Below are positions 5,326 through 8,181 of a DNA stretch of 8,181 nucleotides, piece by piece. Under the pieces are notes generated by a model. The model was not told the origin of the DNA. It saw only the letters and a program-made list of their open reading frames with translations, and ran no database searches. This stretch comes from Nitrososphaerales archaeon. GTDB lineage: Archaea; Thermoproteota; Nitrososphaeria; Nitrososphaerales; CADDZS01. The DNA is taken from assembly GCA_030043455.1 (NCBI GenBank), contig JASHXQ010000069.1, forward strand, positions 1 to 8,181, given 5' to 3'. Made by a program: the position numbers and the translations under genes. How positions within the stretch are numbered: the first letter of the stretch is position 1; every line of letters starts with the position of its first letter.

Positions 5326-5685
5326 CTAAACCGATTCTGCCATATCTGATCCGTGAGCTGGTTTAGTAGACGCGCTCGAGTCCTCGCTCTTTGATTCGCC
5401 CCCGCCAACCACATTGGCGATCGCAAATCTGGGACCAACGCTTTCGATCTTTATCTTCACTTTCTGTCCCACTCTGGAATTCTTCACAAAGATCACGAAG
5501 CCACCAATTTTGGCGACACCATCGCCCCGTCTGGAAAGCTCAGTGATTTCGACGTCGTACTCCTTTCCTACCTCCACTGGTTTGGGGGCAGAGCTGTAAG
5601 ATGAACCGCCGTACCCGCCCCTGCTTCCTCCTCCGTACCCGCCTCTATTCCCTCCGTATCCTCCGCTTCTATTTCCGTAACTCAT
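5326..5685 (-). CDS. TRAM-domain RNA-binding protein with RGG-rich N-terminus
   Basis: This 119-aa protein has three parts: a Gly/Tyr/Arg/Ser-rich tail (1-30, repeats of RGGYGG type), a single TRAM domain (about 36-93), and an acidic/Ser-rich C-terminus (96-119). The TRAM core is plain: VGKEYDVEITELSRRGDGVAKIGGFVIFV, with the GDGVAK and F-V-x-F-V-K strands, then GQKVKIKIESV. TRAM domains are small beta-barrels that bind RNA, and in archaea single-TRAM proteins act as RNA chaperones, often abundant and cold-responsive. The RGG tail, known from RNA-binding proteins generally, should add unspecific RNA affinity; this combination on a single-TRAM protein is less usual. Start ATG 5685 gives full length, with a TATA box 46-55 nt upstream and hence a leader of about 25 nt. 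No Shine-Dalgarno is seen. Confidence 0.92.
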   Translation of the reverse strand: MSYGNRSGGYGGNRGGYGGGSRGGYGGSSYSSAPKPVEVGKEYDVEITELSRRGDGVAKIGGFVIFVKNSRVGQKVKIKIESVGPRFAIANVVGGGESKSEDSSASTKPAHGSDMAESV

Positions 5686-5730
5686 GTTATGTTATTACGC
5701 TGCCGTAACTTTGATGCCTCGAACTTTCTA

Positions 5731-5740
5731 GGATATAAGA
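5731..5740 (-). promoter_or_regulatory. TATA box of the TRAM gene
   Basis: On the - strand this reads TCTTATATCC. At 46-55 nt before the ATG it predicts a start site near 5710 and a leader of about 25 nt, unlike the leaderless neighbours; a leader would leave room for temperature- or structure-dependent control. The interval 5741-5829 behind the aminotransferase stop holds small hairpins (for example ATCCGTAGCGGAT on the - strand) but no gene. Confidence 0.6.
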
Positions 5741-5829
5741 GAATTCAATGCTCTGATCCGCTACGGATGCTCAGCGCATCGAGTAGGAGAAGCAGCCCGG
5801 CTGGACTCAGTTCCCTCTCCCCTTGGTTT

Positions 5830-7191
5830 TCATTGTGTGGCGGCTCGGATAGCATCAGAGATAGATTGACCAGCAAAGTCAATTTGATCCTGCTCTATTA
5901 TGAGAGGAGGCTCAATTTTCAACACATTTCCAAATTGTCCTCCTATGTTCATCAAAATACCTCGCCGGAATAACTCTTTCCGAATGCTTGCCATCTCTTT
6001 TCCAAGGGGTTTTTTCGTGTCCTTATTCCCGACAAGTTCCAAGCCGATCATGAGGCCCTTCCCCCTCAGGTCTCCGAAGAACGGCTGTTTCCCGCAGAGA
6101 TCTCTGAGTAGGTCCATAGTGTACTGCCCCATTTTTTCCGCTCTTTCGGGAAGGTGATTTCGTATTGTGTAGTTAATTGAAGCTAAACCGGCAGCGCAGC
6201 AAACGGGATTGGCCATGAATGTAGAATCATGGGTTAGGGATTCCATCACTTCCTTTCGGCCGATCGTTGCAGAGAGAGGAAGAGAGCTTGACAAGCCCTT
6301 TCCCAGCGTTATCAAATCCGGCTTTATCCCAAAGTGTTCGAAACAAAACATTTTTCCGGTTCTGCCAAAGCCGGTCATGATCTCATCAAAAATCAGCAAT
6401 ACGTCGTACTCGTCGCATAGCTTCCGAAGGCCCGTGAGGAAATTGTCAGGTGGGACGATCGTGCCCTCGTGTCCCTGTATAGGTTCGACAATTATCGCAG
6501 CAATAGATATTGCACCGGTAGCTGGATCCCGTAGATAATTCTCCAAAAGATCGAGATGGAACTGTCCGCAATCCAAACCATTGTCGGCGTATAGAAAACG
6601 GTAAGGATAAGGATAAGGAAAGTGATGCGCTGTTCCAAGAATTGGTTGAAACGGAGCCCTGTATTTCCGATTTGAAGTAACGCGCAGGGTTCCCATTGTT
6701 TTACCGTGGAATCCTCCATAGAATGAAATGAACTCAGAAGATTGCTTGTAAGCACTCGCCACCATCAACGCCATTTCCACCACTACGCTGTTGTGCGATT
6801 CGAACGCAACCTTGCTCAGGGGCGACCCAATGATCCTTGTAAGAAGACGTCCCAGTTCGATACGAGGTAAAGTGGCAGACTCAGTTTGCAAGCTGAGGTC
6901 AGCCTGACACTTTATCGCATTGACAATTTCGGGGTTCCTGTGCCCAGTGAAAGTGGTACCCGATCCGCTGCTCAAGTCCAGAAAGATATTATCGTCTATG
7001 TCAACAACGTTGCATCCGATAGCTTCCTTCCACACTATTTTGTCTAGGCCACCACTTGTAATGTATGTAGGTTCGTTTTCCTCCATTATTGAACGGACTT
7101 CCATCGACTTTGGACCGGGCACTGATGTAGTGATCCGAGGAAGACGCTTCCCCAATTCGTTTTTATTGACTGCCGAAAGAGCTCCCGTCAT
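5830..7191 (-). CDS. Class III PLP-dependent aminotransferase
   Basis: A fold-type I aminotransferase of 453 aa from ATG 7191, of the 4-aminobutyrate/ornithine/acetylornithine group that also includes the archaeal amino-acid racemases. Visible features: PGPKS (25-29), DIDDNIFLDLSSGSG (64-78), YGGFHGKTMG (158-167), VEPIQGHEG (235-243), FDEIMTGFGRTGK (268-280) with PLP-ring Asp269, TLGKG (295-299) with Schiff-base Lys298, STFMANP (323-329) with phosphate-binding Thr324, and GLMIGLEL (379-386). All catalytic residues expected in these blocks are present. One oddity: the near-universal SG(T/S/A)EA(N/V)E phosphate-loop motif reads SHNSVVVE (132-139). The frame stays open to an ATG at 7311, but those 40 extra residues do not resemble the family, and a TATA-like box lies 28-33 nt before 7191. 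Substrate cannot be assigned. Confidence 0.93.
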   Translation of the reverse strand: MTGALSAVNKNELGKRLPRITTSVPGPKSMEVRSIMEENEPTYITSGGLDKIVWKEAIGCNVVDIDDNIFLDLSSGSGTTFTGHRNPEIVNAIKCQADLSLQTESATLPRIELGRLLTRIIGSPLSKVAFESHNSVVVEMALMVASAYKQSSEFISFYGGFHGKTMGTLRVTSNRKYRAPFQPILGTAHHFPYPYPYRFLYADNGLDCGQFHLDLLENYLRDPATGAISIAAIIVEPIQGHEGTIVPPDNFLTGLRKLCDEYDVLLIFDEIMTGFGRTGKMFCFEHFGIKPDLITLGKGLSSSLPLSATIGRKEVMESLTHDSTFMANPVCCAAGLASINYTIRNHLPERAEKMGQYTMDLLRDLCGKQPFFGDLRGKGLMIGLELVGNKDTKKPLGKEMASIRKELFRRGILMNIGGQFGNVLKIEPPLIIEQDQIDFAGQSISDAIRAATQ

Positions 7192-7218
7192 CAAAATGCG
7201 TACCACAAAACTTAGCCA

Positions 7219-7224
7219 TTTAAT
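7219..7224 (-). promoter_or_regulatory. TATA-like element of the aminotransferase gene
   Basis: On the - strand this reads CCATTAAATGG, whose TTAAAT core is 28-33 nt upstream of the ATG at 7191. The spacing fits a leaderless mRNA and favours 7191 over the in-frame ATG at 7311. Confidence 0.45.
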
Positions 7225-7387
7225 GGTAAAGGAAACCGCGGCAATTGAGCACATCTTCTTCCGTAATTGGCCCGTACCGTCCCCAAAGCAATGAATTCGT
7301 TCTATTCGCATTCTTCATGGATGCGCGTTGGAGAAGTGCATAGCTTTGATTAAATGCTAGACTGTCCTATTTTGTGAAACCCAAAAA

Positions 7388-7621
7388 ATGACATCCCAAC
7401 CGACTGTTGCAGTTCCTCGTCGAAGATCCCTGGTAGGTTTGGTGGCTTTGATTCTAGGAGTGCTTCTCGTCCTTTTGGCGGGCGGTGTCGCGCTGTACGA
7501 AAAATACGTCCGCCATCTGACCTACCATCTCACCGCCTTTCATCCCTTGGTCGATGGGGCCGCGGGTTTGGGCGTCGTTCTTTTTCTGGTGGGGCTAGCT
7601 CTCTATCTGAGACGAAGCTAG
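7388..7621 (+). CDS. Small two-helix membrane protein
   Basis: A 77-aa protein of unknown function. The N-terminus is short and basic (PRRRS, 10-14), followed by a long hydrophobic helix (15-37), an aromatic/His-rich loop (38-54: YEKYVRHLTYHLTAFHP), a second helix (56-74) and the basic end RRS. Positive charge at both ends predicts both termini in the cytoplasm and the loop outside. There is no signal cleavage site or enzymatic motif. ATG 7388 is the only sensible start; TGATTAAATG (7348-7357) about 35 nt upstream may be its TATA element. It is divergent from the aminotransferase gene and convergent with the protease gene, with a strong palindromic hairpin after its stop. Confidence 0.72.
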   Translation: MTSQPTVAVPRRRSLVGLVALILGVLLVLLAGGVALYEKYVRHLTYHLTAFHPLVDGAAGLGVVLFLVGLALYLRRS

Positions 7622-7633
7622 CTCTCTTCTATC

Positions 7634-7675
7634 GTAATTTTCCGGGAAGAATTCTTCCCGCGGGCTCTAAATTAC
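7634..7675. terminator. Nested palindromic hairpin between convergent genes (probable bidirectional terminator)
   Basis: An 18-bp perfect palindrome, CGGGAAGAATTCTTCCCG (7643-7660), sits inside a 7-bp inverted repeat, GTAATTT (7634-7640) with AAATTAC (7669-7675). On the + strand it is followed by CTTTTATTGTTTTTAC, a typical T-rich termination tract. It lies 12 nt past the stop of the membrane-protein gene and 11 nt past the stop of the converging protease gene, so it can end both transcripts. Confidence 0.68.
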
Positions 7676-7686
7676 TTTTATTGTTT

Positions 7687-8181
7687 TTACCAGAGCTGTT
7701 TCTTGTTATCCGCACCAGTCGAGGCAATTCCCGTGCCCTTGGTGGTACTGGACATCGAAACGCCCGAGACCGTCTCGGCCGTATCGTAACCCGCCGACCA
7801 GACATGTGGCAGTTTAACAAAAGTCGAGGCATTAGGAGATTTGTACGTTTCAGAGAAAGTCGCCGCGATTGAGGTTATTGCGACACTCTTTCCATCTCCC
7901 GGACCGGCGACCACTGTTTCCGCATCATTGTAAAGTCCATAGGGATTTTTTCCCTTGCCATTAACGTAAAAGTACGGATGCACGGCTGCCTTCCCCTGAA
8001 ATGCGACTTCGTCGAAATCATCGCCGCCGACTAGTTTGCCTGACTGGTAGACCCAAATTCCAAATTCCGCGTAGCTGGAACCTGAATGAGCGCCAGAGGA
8101 AAGTACCCCGGTCGTGGTGGTTATCAGGATTTCAAAGGGCAAGGAGACGGTCAGCTGAAGACTTCCATCGCAATAGTAGTA
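7687..8181 (-). CDS. Thermopsin-like acid protease (peptidase A5 family), C-terminal part
   Basis: Only the last 164 residues are visible; the frame is still open at the window edge, so start and signal peptide are missing. Family resemblance rests on YNDAETVVAGPGDGKSV (84-100 of the visible part), matching the thermopsin block with a D-(A/S)-E strand followed by a Gly-rich GPG/GG turn, and GYDTAETVSGV (131-141), matching the Y-G-x-DTAET block; FGIWVYQSG (40-48) and HPYFYVNG (68-75) give the beta-rich spacing between. Thermopsins are secreted archaeal proteases working at acid pH, known from Sulfolobales, Thermoplasmata and some other archaea; the catalytic residues are not firmly established. 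The C-terminus is short and polar, ending KKQLW, with no anchor, so release to the medium is likely. Assignment is by motif memory only. Confidence 0.68.
   Translation of the reverse strand, partial: YYYCDGSLQLTVSLPFEILITTTTGVLSSGAHSGSSYAEFGIWVYQSGKLVGGDDFDEVAFQGKAAVHPYFYVNGKGKNPYGLYNDAETVVAGPGDGKSVAITSIAATFSETYKSPNASTFVKLPHVWSAGYDTAETVSGVSMSSTTKGTGIASTGADNKKQLW

Noticed and set aside
5689..7294. Several + strand frames opposite the aminotransferase gene
   Set aside because: All are shadows of the well-conserved PLP enzyme and contain no independent motif or promoter.
7192..7311. 40-residue N-terminal extension of the aminotransferase to ATG 7311
   Set aside because: The extra residues do not match the family N-terminus, and a TATA-like element falls inside them at the right distance for a start at 7191.
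1..8181. CRISPR array, rRNA, transposase or integrase gene
   Set aside because: No regularly spaced repeats, rRNA core sequences or recombinase motifs were seen on either strand.

Overview
The window looks archaeal, most likely from a Nitrososphaerota (Thaumarchaeota)-type genome, though that placement is inference. In favour: several starts have a TATA-like box about 25-33 nt upstream and no Shine-Dalgarno sequence (leaderless style). TTG starts are common. There is an RGG-rich TRAM-domain RNA-binding protein, a thermopsin-like protease, a Ser/Thr-stalked and heavily sequon-loaded surface protein, and a set of very small Cys/His (zinc-type) proteins. No bacterial housekeeping marker is visible.

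Layout. On the + strand, 153-1972 holds a translationally coupled DrrA/DrrB-type ABC exporter (ATPase and ABC-2 permease, ATGA overlap), preceded by a 14-bp palindrome at 61-74. A ~376-bp segment follows, bounded by exact 17-bp direct repeats (1961-1977 and 2337-2353). The first repeat covers the end of the permease gene. The segment carries a nested hairpin, a 66-residue probable coiled-coil ORF and a second imperfect hairpin. A YdjA-like nitroreductase (2422-3024) comes next. Exporter plus flavin reductase would suit handling of toxic compounds, but this is inferred from proximity only.

From 3166 to 7191 everything convincing is on the - strand: a secreted, membrane-anchored surface protein (3166-4122); an AT-richer stretch with three small Cys/His proteins (68, 66 and 44 aa) and a startless, protein-like ORF remnant behind the UAG of the 66-aa gene; the TRAM protein with a hairpin just after its stop; and a class III PLP aminotransferase whose usual phosphate-loop motif is altered.

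At the right end, a 77-aa two-helix membrane protein (+) converges on a partial thermopsin-like protease (-) that runs off the window. An 18-bp perfect palindrome inside a second inverted repeat lies between their stops.

Most worth a second look: the direct-repeat-bounded cassette, the cluster of tiny zinc-type proteins (one only 44 aa but with a clear promoter), and the protein-like reading frame behind the UAG stop. No CRISPR array, rRNA, tRNA or recognisable transposase was found.
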